Shown here: one piece after another, positions 1-7,548 of the stretch
Layout: the number at the start of each line of letters is the position of its first letter
Numbering within the stretch: position 1 is the first letter of the stretch
Origin: an uncultured Clostridia bacterium
Lineage (GTDB): Bacteria; Bacillota; Clostridia; Lachnospirales; Lachnospiraceae
DNA length: 64,000 bases
NCBI GenBank assembly: GCA_948472945.1
Contig: CAOKVX010000001.1
Location: 1 to 64,000, forward strand
Direction: 5' to 3'
Position numbers and translations under genes: made by a program
Notes under the pieces: generated by a model
The model's input: the letters and a program-made list of their open reading frames with translations, nothing else
What the model was told of the DNA's origin: nothing
The model's database searches: none

Positions 1-80
1 ACTTGAAATGAAACATGGTCTAACAAAAATTCGTCAAACTGTTTGCATAAATCCCGTACTAAAATGTTGTTTTTTTCCAT
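1..80 (-). CDS. ABC transporter ATP-binding protein, N-terminal part only
   Basis: The gene runs off the left edge on the minus strand. ATG is at 80-78, with a Shine-Dalgarno AGGAGG at about 88-93. The visible product starts MEKNNILVRDLCKQFD and continues into a stretch reading LLDHVSF, the usual first strands of an ABC nucleotide-binding domain ahead of the Walker A motif, which lies outside the window. It starts 16 bases after the stop of the GntR gene, so the two form an operon. A YtrA-type GntR regulator followed by an ABC ATPase is a common Firmicute arrangement for self-regulated exporters. The substrate cannot be told. Confidence 0.7.
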   Translation of the reverse strand, partial: MEKNNILVRDLCKQFDEFLLDHVSFQ

Positions 81-95
81 GTCCTCGCCTCCTGT

Positions 96-467
96 TTATT
101 CTTCGTAAAACAACTTTAGAATATTTGTCATTTGTTCATAACTGATTCCATGTGCTCTGCCGATTTCCGCAACCTTTTGTAACAATTCCTCTGCTACACG
201 CAACTGTTCTTCTTGGATAAACTCCTTGTTTTGGGCTGCAACAAAACTCCCTTTTCCAGATACAGTTTCTATGAATCCGTCACGGGTCAAATCTTCATAA
301 GCCCTTTGGACAGTAATAACGCTGATATGCAAGTCTTTTGCTAATACCCGCATGGACGGTAACGCTTCACCAGCAGATAAAGTTCCGTTCATAATCAGAT
401 TTTTGACCTGCATACATATTTGCTCATAAATAGGCTTATCACTGCTGTTGCTTATGATTATTTCCAT
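96..467 (-). CDS. GntR family transcriptional regulator (YtrA subfamily)
   Basis: A 123-residue protein with an N-terminal winged helix-turn-helix of the GntR family. Residues about 10-75 contain the typical PIYEQI start, the LPSMRVLAKDL recognition region and a wing ending GKGSFVA. Only about 45 residues follow, which is the short all-helical tail of the YtrA subfamily rather than an effector domain of the FadR or HutC kind. Family members usually repress their own operon and respond to cell-envelope stress or antibiotics. It precedes an ABC ATPase gene with a 15-base gap, and a near-perfect promoter with an overlapping inverted repeat lies upstream (506-553), which fits autorepression. Confidence 0.88.
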   Translation of the reverse strand: MEIIISNSSDKPIYEQICMQVKNLIMNGTLSAGEALPSMRVLAKDLHISVITVQRAYEDLTRDGFIETVSGKGSFVAAQNKEFIQEEQLRVAEELLQKVAEIGRAHGISYEQMTNILKLFYEE

Positions 468-505
468 TTATTCACTCCTCTCTAAGCGTATTGTCTGTAA
501 TGTGT

Positions 506-524
506 GTACTTATTCGATAAGCAC
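506..524 (-). promoter_or_regulatory. Candidate GntR operator
   Basis: An inverted repeat on the minus strand, GTGCTTAT-CGA-ATAAGTAC, has 8-bp arms with one mismatch. It sits directly after the -10 box of the promoter at 525-553, so a bound repressor would block transcription start. Assignment to the adjacent GntR protein is inferred from position. Confidence 0.55.
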
Positions 525-553
525 AGTATATGCGCTTTTGATGTCATTGTCAA
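525..553 (-). promoter_or_regulatory. Sigma-A type promoter of the gntR-ABC operon
   Basis: On the minus strand the sequence reads TTGACA (553-548), 17 bases, TATACT (530-525). This is a consensus -35 box, ideal spacing and one mismatch in the -10 box. It lies about 60 bases upstream of the gntR start codon. Confidence 0.75.
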
Positions 554-1049
554 TACCCTTTTTATGAAAAGGTGGAGAGTGAGTGAGATTCCGCAGTAGT
601 CGGCATTGTGGTAATGTGTATAACTGGCTGTCTTATAGAGTTATCCATGACGGAATAGCCTGTTATGCACATTTCCATAATGCTTGTCTTATGGTCTTTG
701 GTTTCTTCGGTTCGGAATAGTGTGGTGCTGGCGGTCTATCTCTTGTTTTCGATTGCTTGCTTCTTTACCGTACATGAGCATTAATTTAGGAATTGAAGCA
801 GACATATCCAAGAAGGCCAGCATTGTTGGATGAATTGAAGAAAGTGGAGAAGAAATTGTAATTCAAATAAAAGACTGAAAATGTTGTCAAAATATAGCTG
901 TAAGTTAATGATACTATTTTTATAACGGAGCTAATTTTTTTATATTGATTTTTATACTTGGTTGTGTAATATAAATATATTCATAATAGCAAAACATTAA
1001 ACAAAAAATAGCAATTAATAGTCTGTTAATGACATGAAATAGTGCGCTA
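554..1049. other. Gap without an intact gene, probably decayed mobile DNA
   Basis: About 500 bases with no convincing reading frame. Short open stretches occur on both strands, for example a proline-rich tail ending QALWKCA on the minus strand near 663-758 and a lysine-rich tail ending DELKKVEKKL on the plus strand near 800-861. They look like ends of broken genes but I could not assign them. The last 150 bases are AT-rich. Confidence 0.4.
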
Positions 1050-1078
1050 TTGACATTTTTCTATACGTTACATATAAT
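1050..1078 (+). promoter_or_regulatory. Consensus promoter of the arsR operon
   Basis: TTGACA (1050-1055), 17 bases, TATAAT (1073-1078): a perfect sigma-A consensus 33 bases before the arsR start codon. Such a strong promoter fits a gene set normally held off by a repressor. Confidence 0.8.
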
Positions 1079-1079
1079 A

Positions 1080-1093
1080 TAGATAGTTATCTA
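1080..1093. promoter_or_regulatory. Candidate ArsR operator
   Basis: The inverted repeat TAGATA-GT-TATCTA begins one base after the -10 box, the usual place for ArsR/SmtB-family repressors. A second AT-rich inverted repeat (AATATAT-AG-ATATATT) lies near 1457-1472, between arsR and the permease gene. Confidence 0.5.
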
Positions 1094-1110
1094 ATGGAGG
1101 TGAAAACTTA

Positions 1111-1422
1111 ATGATTGATGAAAAGAAAACAGCTGTCATTTTCAAAGCATTTTGCGATGAAAATCGCATTCGGATATTGAAAATGCTTGCTACAGGTGAG
1201 AAATGTGCCTGTAAGCTGTTAGAAGAAATCAATGTGGCACAGCCTACGTTATCACATCATATGAAGATACTTTGTGAATCTGGTGTAGTCGTTGGGCGAA
1301 AAGAAGGCAAATGGACACATTATTCTATTTCTCCTGAAGGAGCAGGGATCGCTGTTCAATGTGTACAGGAGCTGACGCGTATTTCCGGTTCAATTGAAAA
1401 TAAGTCGTGTTGTGAAAAGTAG
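1111..1422 (+). CDS. arsR: ArsR/SmtB family metalloregulator
   Basis: A 103-residue winged-helix repressor. It has the family landmark CACKLLEEINVAQPTLSHHM, with a cysteine pair of the ELCVC-like metalloid site (here EKCACKLL, residues about 30-37) in the third helix, followed by the TLSHHMKIL recognition helix. Two further cysteines near the C-terminus (KSCCEK) could add to the site. ArsR proteins leave DNA on binding As(III) or Sb(III). It is the first gene of a cluster with a permease and a redox protein. Upstream lie a perfect promoter and an inverted repeat just after the -10 box. The start has a good Shine-Dalgarno (ATGGAGGTG). Confidence 0.9.
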   Translation: MIDEKKTAVIFKAFCDENRIRILKMLATGEKCACKLLEEINVAQPTLSHHMKILCESGVVVGRKEGKWTHYSISPEGAGIAVQCVQELTRISGSIENKSCCEK

Positions 1423-1502
1423 TCGTATTCTTTTCAGCACGACTTATAAAATCATTAATATATAGATATATTGCTATTTGACTATATCAGAGGGGTGTGT
1501 AA

Positions 1503-2516
1503 ATGGAAATTTTAAAGTCAGTGTGGGATTTTTTTCAAAATGAAATTCTTGGTATAATGTGGTTTGACCGCTTTATCGGTTGTTTGCTTCAATTATTCGG
1601 CTTAGACCTTGATAGCAGGATTGTCGGAAGTGTCAGGTTTTTTATTTATGATACAGTCAAAATAATGGTGCTGTTAGGTGTTCTGATTTCGATTATATCG
1701 TATATCCAGAGTTTTTTTCCACCTGAGAGAACCAAAAAGATACTTGGACGTTTTCATGGGATATGGGCAAATATTATTTCCGCCATGCTCGGAACTGTGA
1801 CGCCGTTTTGTTCCTGTTCGTCTATTCCTCTGTTTATTGGATTTACGAGTTCCGGACTGCCACTTGGTGTAACTTTCTCATTCCTTATTTCTTCGCCAAT
1901 GGTTGACCTTGGAAGTCTTGTTTTGCTAATGAGCATTTTTGGATGGAAAGTTGCTGTTCTCTATGTTCTCCTTGGCTTAGTGATTGCTGTTGCAGGCGGC
2001 GCTTTCATTGAAAAACTACACGTTGAAAATCAAGTGGAGGAATTTATACGCAGCGGTCATGCCATAGATGTTTTTCAGGAAGAATTGCACTTTACAGACC
2101 GAATGAAGTATGCCTGGGAACAGGTTGTTTCAACAGCAAAAAAGGTTGCTCCGTATGTTTTGGTCGGTGTAGGTATTGGCGCTGTCATTCATAATTGGAT
2201 TCCTGAGGATTTCATCGTAACAGCGCTTGGGGATAATAATCCGTTTGGCGTTGTAGTTGCTACTCTTGCAGGTGTGCCGATGTATGCAGATATTTTTGGC
2301 ACAATTCCGATTGCTGAAGTACTGCTTGCAAAAGGCGCATTGCTCGGCGTTGTCCTTTCTTTTATGATGGGAGTAACCACTCTTTCCATTCCTTCAATTA
2401 TTATGCTCCGTAAAGCTGTTAAACCGAAACTACTGGGCATTTTTATTGGAATATGTATGATTGGTATTGTCGTTTTGGGTTATTTCTTCAATGCAATACA
2501 ATATTTAATTATTTAA
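1503..2516 (+). CDS. arsP: ArsP-type permease (organoarsenical efflux, DUF318/PF03773)
   Basis: A 337-residue integral membrane protein with about eight hydrophobic segments in two halves. The first half carries the family motif TPFCSCSSIPLF (Cys103 and Cys105), and the second half a matching GVPMYADIFGTIPI segment. Characterised ArsP members export trivalent methylarsenite and aromatic arsenicals; the permease family as a whole is broader. It lies 80 bases after arsR and 15 bases before a cysteine-rich thioredoxin-like gene, a common trio. Substrate is inferred from arsR and the broken arsC nearby. Shine-Dalgarno is AGAGGGG. Confidence 0.85.
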   Translation: MEILKSVWDFFQNEILGIMWFDRFIGCLLQLFGLDLDSRIVGSVRFFIYDTVKIMVLLGVLISIISYIQSFFPPERTKKILGRFHGIWANIISAMLGTVTPFCSCSSIPLFIGFTSSGLPLGVTFSFLISSPMVDLGSLVLLMSIFGWKVAVLYVLLGLVIAVAGGAFIEKLHVENQVEEFIRSGHAIDVFQEELHFTDRMKYAWEQVVSTAKKVAPYVLVGVGIGAVIHNWIPEDFIVTALGDNNPFGVVVATLAGVPMYADIFGTIPIAEVLLAKGALLGVVLSFMMGVTTLSIPSIIMLRKAVKPKLLGIFIGICMIGIVVLGYFFNAIQYLII

Positions 2517-2531
2517 TTTTAGGAGGTTGCT

Positions 2532-2909
2532 ATGGCACTATTTAATTTTGGTAAGAAAAGAAACGAAGAAAAGAAAATACCTGACTGCGCCTGCAGTTGC
2601 GGTTGTCCGACAATTGAGGCAGAACAAGTTATAAATGGATGTTGCTCCGAGGCAAAGGACGGAATTTGCTGTATTAAGGTGTTAGGTTCGGGCTGTAAAT
2701 CATGTCACGAACAGTACGAGAACACTAAACAGGCAGTAAAGGATTTGGGGCTTTCAGCAGAGGTCGAATACATTACTGATATGCAGAAAGTAATGGAATA
2801 TGGTGTTATGAGCATGCCTGCCATAGTTGTCAATGAAAAGGTTGTCGCTATGGGTAAGGTGCTAAAACCTAATGATGTAATTACGTTACTTCATAAAGCG
2901 GGTTTTTAG
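2532..2909 (+). CDS. Cysteine-rich thioredoxin-like redox protein (TM0996/MTH895 type)
   Basis: A 125-residue protein. The C-terminal part (residues about 47-125) is a small thioredoxin fold with CxxC in SGCKSCHE (Cys55, Cys58) and the cis-proline motif MSMPAIVVNE, as in the TM0996 family of minimal thioredoxins. The N-terminal part is rich in cysteine (PDCACSCGCP, then CC pairs), which may bind metal or metalloid. Genes of this kind often directly follow ArsP/DUF318 permease genes, as here (15-base gap). It may reduce or hand substrate to the permease; this is inference from context. Confidence 0.8.
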   Translation: MALFNFGKKRNEEKKIPDCACSCGCPTIEAEQVINGCCSEAKDGICCIKVLGSGCKSCHEQYENTKQAVKDLGLSAEVEYITDMQKVMEYGVMSMPAIVVNEKVVAMGKVLKPNDVITLLHKAGF

Positions 2910-2911
2910 CT

Positions 2912-3193
2912 ATGGATAAGAAAAAAGTAGCCTTTATTTGTGTTCATAATTCATGCCGCAGTCAGATTGCAGAAGCACTCGGCAGACATTTTGTGGGAGA
3001 TAAATTTGATTAAACTATTGATAAAATCCCTGCGCCCGATATTGCAATTTCAATGGGGTGTGATGTGAGATGTAATTACATTGGGAGAGTCTTTGACGAA
3101 GATTGGGGGCTTTCTGACCCAACTGGAAAGAGTGATGAATGCTTTGTGCAGGTTATTGATGAAATTGCACGAAGAATTATCTCCCTGATTTAA
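2912..3193 (+). pseudogene. arsC: Arsenate reductase (LMW-phosphatase type), internally deleted
   Basis: ATG is two bases after the previous stop. The frame opens with the phosphatase loop of thioredoxin-linked ArsC (FICVHNSCRSQIAEALG, catalytic Cys at residue 10), then hits TAA at 3011-3013 after 33 codons. Reading on in the same frame gives the C-terminal part of the same protein (IPAPDIAISMGCDVRC, then FDEDWGLSDPTGKSDE) up to a second stop at 3191-3193. About 30-35 residues of the middle are missing compared with usual family length (about 130), so this is a deletion plus stop, not a simple point mutation. The locus therefore probably cannot reduce arsenate through this gene. Confidence 0.85.
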
Positions 3194-3511
3194 ACGATTC
3201 CAAATAGTATGCATCAGGTCAGGATTGGCTTAATTTTCAAAATGATATTCTTTCCGGTATAATCTATAAAGCTCAATTTCTGTTATATAGTTATATAAAA
3301 GAAGAATAAAGTTGATAAATATTTATTTAAAAGCTATAATATTATGTAACATTATGGCAACAGAAAATAGGCGGGCCATAATGATTGATGTGATAAGCTA
3401 CAGGCATGCACACACACAAAACTTAGGTAAAAACAGTTAAAATTAAAAATATACATTGAGTTCGAGTAATGAAATGTACTTAACAAATTGAGCGATGGAG
3501 GATATTAAAAG
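3194..3511. other. AT-rich gap after the broken arsC
   Basis: No open frame of coding character. It contains a run of CA dinucleotides near 3406-3418 and ends with the Shine-Dalgarno ATGGAGG of the next gene. Nothing else recognised. Confidence 0.5.
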
Positions 3512-4267
3512 ATGATAGATTATAGTATTCAAAATAAAAGGGCTTGGGAATTTAATGCTTATGAGTTTTGGGTTAAGCAATCAGGTACGCCGGCAGACAG
3601 AGCAAAAAAGGACTTAGAAAATCCTTTAGGAATGCTGAAAAAATATTCTAATTATTTTGATACATATAGTGGTCTAAAAATAGCAAACATATGTGGTTCC
3701 TGCGGAAAAAAGGCCGTTCCATTGGCTGTTTTAGGAGCGGAAGTTACTGTCTTTGATATTTCGGAAGATAATAAGAAATATGCGCTTGAGGTTGCGTCTG
3801 CCGCAGAAGTTGAATTGAATTTTGAAGTGTGTGATATATTGGAAATTGATATGGATAAGTACGGAAATTATTTTGATATAGTTTTTATGGAAGGGGGAGT
3901 ATTGCATTACTTTCATGATATTGATGAATTTATGCGCATAATGTATTCATTATTGAAAGACAATGGAAAAATGATATGCAGCGATTTTCATCCGTTTACA
4001 AAAATATCAGACATATTGAATTTTGAACAACCGACCATGAGTTATTTTTCAAAGGAAATTTTTGAAGGAGATATGGCGCATGCCCGTTTTTATGAAGAAA
4101 ATATTCGTGAAAAGATGCCTAAGTGCAGTTATAGAAAGTATACAATAAGCGAGATTATCAATTCTGTCATAAATAGTGGTTTTACATTAAGAAAGTTTGA
4201 TGAACATCCTGCGTGGACAAATGAAAATATACCGGGAGAGTTTACTATTACAGCGAGTAAACAATAA
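3512..4267 (+). CDS. Class I SAM-dependent methyltransferase
   Basis: A 251-residue protein with a Rossmann-type methyltransferase core. Motif I is NICGSCGKKAVPLA (residues about 59-72). An acidic residue ends the second strand (VTVFDIS), and a motif-IV-like stretch reads FDIVFMEGGVLHYF. The C-terminal third (YRKYTISEIINSVINSGF) is the usual tail of small-molecule methyltransferases. Substrate unknown; a link to arsenic is only positional and I do not claim it. It stands alone with a good Shine-Dalgarno (GATGGAGG) and is AT-rich like the rest of this accessory region. Confidence 0.8.
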   Translation: MIDYSIQNKRAWEFNAYEFWVKQSGTPADRAKKDLENPLGMLKKYSNYFDTYSGLKIANICGSCGKKAVPLAVLGAEVTVFDISEDNKKYALEVASAAEVELNFEVCDILEIDMDKYGNYFDIVFMEGGVLHYFHDIDEFMRIMYSLLKDNGKMICSDFHPFTKISDILNFEQPTMSYFSKEIFEGDMAHARFYEENIREKMPKCSYRKYTISEIINSVINSGFTLRKFDEHPAWTNENIPGEFTITASKQ

Positions 4268-4449
4268 CTGCTAATAAACAACCGGCGTCATTTAAGTTGT
4301 GCGCATTTTTATGGATAAAAGCATAATTATGTGGTAATATTTAAAGGAAAGATAAACACAACGAAAGATACGAATTTTAACAATTATGTTGGGGCTGAGA
4401 GGTCCGATAACGTGTAAATTTGTTGTGGTATGAGAAAAGGAGGAGCAAA

Positions 4450-4800
4450 ATGTTAATACTATGTTATCCAAAATGTTCAACTTGTAAGAAAGCTAAGAAA
4501 TGGCTGGATGAACATAATTTACAATATACAGAGCGCCATATTGCGGAGGACAATCCTTCCTATGATGAATTAAAGGAATGGTATGAGAAAAGTGGACTTA
4601 TATTGAAGAAGTTTTTTAATACCAGCGGTGTGCTTTATAAAGAAAAGGAGTTAAAAAATAAGCTTCCATTAATGAGTGAAGATGAACAGTTGAAACTACT
4701 TGCCACTAACGGGATGCTTGTGAAACGTCCTATCTTGATAAACAAGAATAAAATTTTAGTAGGTTTTAAGGAAAGCGAGTGGGAAGAGCTGCTACAGTAA
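4450..4800 (+). CDS. Spx/MgsR/YffB family protein (ArsC-like fold)
   Basis: A 116-residue thioredoxin-fold protein starting at the ATG that follows AAGGAGG (4437-4443). Upstream in-frame codons lack such a site. It has CxxC in YPKCSTCKKA (Cys9, Cys12), the RHIAEDNPS region and the LVKRPILI motif near the C-terminus, all typical of the ArsC/Spx superfamily. Family members are either glutaredoxin-coupled arsenate reductases or Spx-like RNA polymerase regulators of thiol stress. The CxxC favours the Spx/YffB branch, and the arsenic genes nearby do not prove an arsenic role. Confidence 0.85.
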   Translation: MLILCYPKCSTCKKAKKWLDEHNLQYTERHIAEDNPSYDELKEWYEKSGLILKKFFNTSGVLYKEKELKNKLPLMSEDEQLKLLATNGMLVKRPILINKNKILVGFKESEWEELLQ

Positions 4801-5374
4801 TAAAATAAAAAAGCTTTGCCATTGCGTAAATCAAAATGTATTGAAAATTGTAAAACGCATAATATTGAGCAGTACCTTTCGCGAATACTGGAAACCCTGA
4901 TGGGAAATATGTATACAAGAATCTATTTGAAATAAATACGGCTGAAATTACAACTTCATGATTAGGTAAAATAAAATCTTATTTTATATCATATTGGATT
5001 GGGGGGGGCTTATAGATGGAAATAAGAAATAAAAATATTGACGAGGGAAAAGTTTTTGGCTGGGGAAGAACTTCAAAAGATTACGCGGTATAGTTGTCAT
5101 ATGATAAGCAGGATAGGGATAATACATATGAAAGCGGGATTTACAGAGGCGAACAGGATAATATGCTTTACTAAATTTCTTTGAATGTGTATGCCTATAA
5201 TATGCGTAATGATGTACGGTGCGGTAAAATGTTTGGCATATTGCATGAGGAATACAATACCGTTTAAGCGGCAAAAATACCATTCACTACATCCATTGAT
5301 GGATGATAAAAATTCAAAAATATGTCGGGAGATATATTTACAAATTAAAATTTTAAGTAGAGGGAGTTAATAAA
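4801..5374. other. Gap with decayed gene fragments
   Basis: No intact gene. It holds a 25-residue methyltransferase N-terminus (5016-5093, listed separately) and a second open stretch at 5184-5267 that reads NVYAYNMRNDVRCGKMFG and ends at TAA, which has coding character but no family I can name. It also contains a run of eight G near 5001-5008. The pattern suggests gene decay. Confidence 0.5.
5016..5093 (+). pseudogene. Methyltransferase N-terminal fragment
   Basis: ATG follows a G-rich site and reads MEIRNKNIDEGKVFGWGRTS, then KDYAV and a TAG stop. The KNIDxGKxFxWGRTSxDYA pattern is the familiar start of a group of SAM-dependent methyltransferases (about 250 residues) in Clostridia. Nothing of the SAM-binding core follows in any frame that I can see, so it is a remnant. 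Confidence 0.6.
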
Positions 5375-5572
5375 ATGAAAAGCAAAGATAACAGATTTGA
5401 GGTTGTATTAAAAGAAGGGTCGTCGTTAAAAGATTCAGGTCTTAGACAAGTATTAGTTGATCAGGAAACCGGTGTTAATTATCTTGTATTAAAAACCGGA
5501 TATGGTCTTGGCATAACGCCATTATTAGATAAAGATGGTAAACCAGTCATTACAGATATATCTGACATATAA
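5375..5572 (+). CDS. Small DUF6440-like protein
   Basis: A 65-residue protein. The pattern (R)FEVV near the start, VLVDQETGVNYLVL in the middle and GLGITPLLDKDGKPVI at the end matches the small single-domain DUF6440 family, which is widespread in Firmicutes and has no known function. It is complete for that family, with a Shine-Dalgarno AGAGGGAG. It lies in a region of decayed genes and may be mobile cargo or a leftover accessory gene. Confidence 0.7.
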   Translation: MKSKDNRFEVVLKEGSSLKDSGLRQVLVDQETGVNYLVLKTGYGLGITPLLDKDGKPVITDISDI

Positions 5573-5747
5573 AATTGTCTCCATTATTGTGCAAAGTGAT
5601 GATGGAATCGACAAAAAATTACAAAAAATGTAAATAATGTATTGACTCTTGTTCCGGCATAGTATAAAATTTTTATTGTTGTATACAACATAAAAATTAA
5701 GGCATAAATAGGGGTATTGTTATGTCTGGCGCGGAAAGGAGTACAGC

Positions 5748-6566
5748 ATGATACAGAAAAGGAGGCTGAGAAAATACCGGGAATATCTTGAGTCACAATC
5801 TCTTAGTCCTCTGACGGTAGAAATGTACTACAGGGAGGCCTTTTGTCTTGAGACGTATCTGAAAGGCGGGAAACCAAAGAAAAAACAGGTACAGCAGTTT
5901 ATTTCGGAAATGAGGGAAAGCCATAAGGTATCGACGGTGAACGGATATACTGTCGCGATAAACCGCTATTTAAAATGGATGAACATGAACGAATACTGTG
6001 TCAGGACAAAACGTGTGCAGTGTAACTGGAATCTTGAAAATGTAATATCTATTGAGGAGTACAATCGACTAATCGAGTATACGTGAGAAAACAAGAAAGA
6101 TAAATACAATTTGATTATACGAATTTTGGGAAAGACCGGAATACGTATAGGCGAGCTTCGTTACATAACTGTTGAGTCGCTCGGACAGCAGAGCATGATG
6201 ATATACGGAAAGGGAAAGTACCGCTCAATTTATCTGGCTGACGACCTGATTTCTGACATAGGTGAATACTGCAGAAAAAATAATGTTCAGTCGGGATGCA
6301 TTTTTCTCGGAAATAAAAATACGCCGATAAGCCGCAGCGCAGTGTGGCAGATGCTGCAGAAAATTGCGGACGACGTAGGGATTCCGCGTAGGAAAGTGCA
6401 TCCGCACAGTTTCCGTCATTTGTTTGCGAAGACTTATATGGAGCGTCACGGTAATATATCTGAACTTGCGGATATACTGGGACATTCCGGATTGGAGATA
6501 ACGAGAATATACCTGACGACTACAACGGAGGAAAAACTTAGGAGAATCAACGAGCTTCCGCTGTGA
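5748..6566 (+). pseudogene. Tyrosine recombinase/integrase interrupted by one in-frame TGA
   Basis: Without the stop this would be a 272-residue XerC/XerD-like recombinase. The N-terminal SAM-like domain covers residues 1-100. The catalytic domain keeps Arg133 (TGIRIGEL), a Lys near 157 (GKGKYR), His220 and Arg223 (HPHSFRHLF), His246 (LGHSG) and the nucleophile Tyr255 (TRIYL). The reading frame is continuous but codon 113 (6084-6086) is TGA, in a place where a CGA arginine codon would fit the family. The protein is thus split between the two domains and probably inactive. It sits at the edge of the accessory region just before a long palindrome, as expected for an old integration module. Confidence 0.85.
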
Positions 6567-6577
6567 ATTTATTTGTT

Positions 6578-6636
6578 AACTTAACTCAACGGCGCCAATT
6601 TGAAACGGGTTCAAATTGGCGCCGTTGAGTTAAGTT
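6578..6636. repeat. Long perfect palindrome, 27-bp arms, CTCAACGGCGCC core
   Basis: Arms 6578-6604 and 6610-6636 are exact inverse copies around the loop ACGGG. No U-run follows, so it is not a standard terminator, though it would fold strongly in RNA. The core is shared with the palindrome at 45483-45510 and in weaker form with 52134-52199. It lies 12 bases after the recombinase gene and could be an attachment or recombination site or a dispersed element. Confidence 0.85.
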
Positions 6637-6968
6637 ATTTCCCATATAAAACTATATTCGCTAAGTTAATTGCTTTATTATATTGTCTTTAAGAAGGAAG
6701 TAAATTATTGCAAAACTTGACAAAATACTATATTATGTTTCGTTTGTCAACACAAAATTAATAAAATATATGAAAAAGTATTACCTCTTTTTTTATTCCC
6801 TCATTTAAACATACGGGTTTGGTATGTCTAATAATGCCGAATTTTAGCGGGTTTATGGGTTTTTTATAAAACGGTGGGACTTACCATAATATAGTATTAT
6901 CGAAAGCGTAACAGGGGTGCGTACCCACAAAGACCGATGTCCGCTCATGGCGGGGAATGGAGGATTTC
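6637..6968 (+). other. Leader region of the DUF2589-glycosyltransferase locus
   Basis: No gene. The first 200 bases are AT-rich. From about 6900 to 6955 the sequence turns GC-rich and could fold: GGGT-GCGT-ACCC near 6915-6926 and CCGC-TCATG-GCGG near 6941-6953, just before the Shine-Dalgarno GGAGG. This may be a structured 5' leader. It does not match a riboswitch consensus that I know. Confidence 0.4.
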
Positions 6969-7466
6969 ATGGCAAAGTCAGAAAGTTTCGACACTTTGTT
7001 GCAGGCAATTCAGAGTTCATTTATTAAAGTAAACCAGCTTTCAAGACAGCAGCATGTTGAATTGCTAGAAAATTATTTTGACGTCGACAATAAACCTATA
7101 TGTATTAAAATGCAATATCCTGCGCGTGGGGAAGACGGAAAGATGACGTTTACCGAGGTTGAGATTCCAAAGCTTTGTATAGTGCCGATTTCATCTTTAA
7201 AATTACAGGAAGTATCAGTGGATTTTAAGGTCAAGCTTACTGGAAAGGTTAGCTTAAAAGCTCTGTGTAATGACAGGGAGGGGGAAACGGCTGCAAGGAG
7301 GGGAAATAAGAAAAGTCTAATGGATGAAGGATATGTCGGCTACATACCACATGTGTCCAAGCGTGAAAACGTCGGTTTTGCGGATATTCATCTCAAGTTC
7401 AAATCAGATGAGCCGCCGGAAGGGATTTTAAGAATCCGTGACTCGATGATTCGCGTTATGCCGTAA
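6969..7466 (+). CDS. DUF2589 domain protein (first of a pair)
   Basis: A 165-residue protein. The start chosen is the ATG at 6969, which follows GGAGG at a normal distance; an ATG 12 bases earlier overlaps that site. The sequence has features of DUF2589 (PF11655): an N-terminal helix (LLQAIQSSFIKVNQLSRQQH), the phrase FTEVEIPKLCIVPISSL followed by LQEVSVDFKVKLTG, and a C-terminal hydrophilic beta stretch. Function of the family is unknown. No signal peptide or membrane segment. The second DUF2589 gene follows after 82 bases, so co-transcription is likely. Confidence 0.75.
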   Translation: MAKSESFDTLLQAIQSSFIKVNQLSRQQHVELLENYFDVDNKPICIKMQYPARGEDGKMTFTEVEIPKLCIVPISSLKLQEVSVDFKVKLTGKVSLKALCNDREGETAARRGNKKSLMDEGYVGYIPHVSKRENVGFADIHLKFKSDEPPEGILRIRDSMIRVMP

Positions 7467-7548
7467 TTGTGCTGTTTGAGTATATAGGAGTATTGATACC
7501 GGCGATACGTTTCATCAGTGGATTCCGGGGGAGAAAGGAGAAATAGTT

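Noticed and set aside
663-861. Fragments of a conjugative element relaxase or transposon protein
   Set aside because: Tails on both strands look like gene ends but overlap each other in position and are too short to assign.
4268-4449. Possible T-box or other riboswitch before the Spx-like gene
   Set aside because: No T-box sequence, no terminator hairpin and no aptamer consensus that I recognise.
4450-4800. Arsenate reductase as the firm name for this gene
   Set aside because: It shares the ArsC fold, but the CxxC places it with Spx/YffB proteins; closeness to the arsenic genes is not enough.
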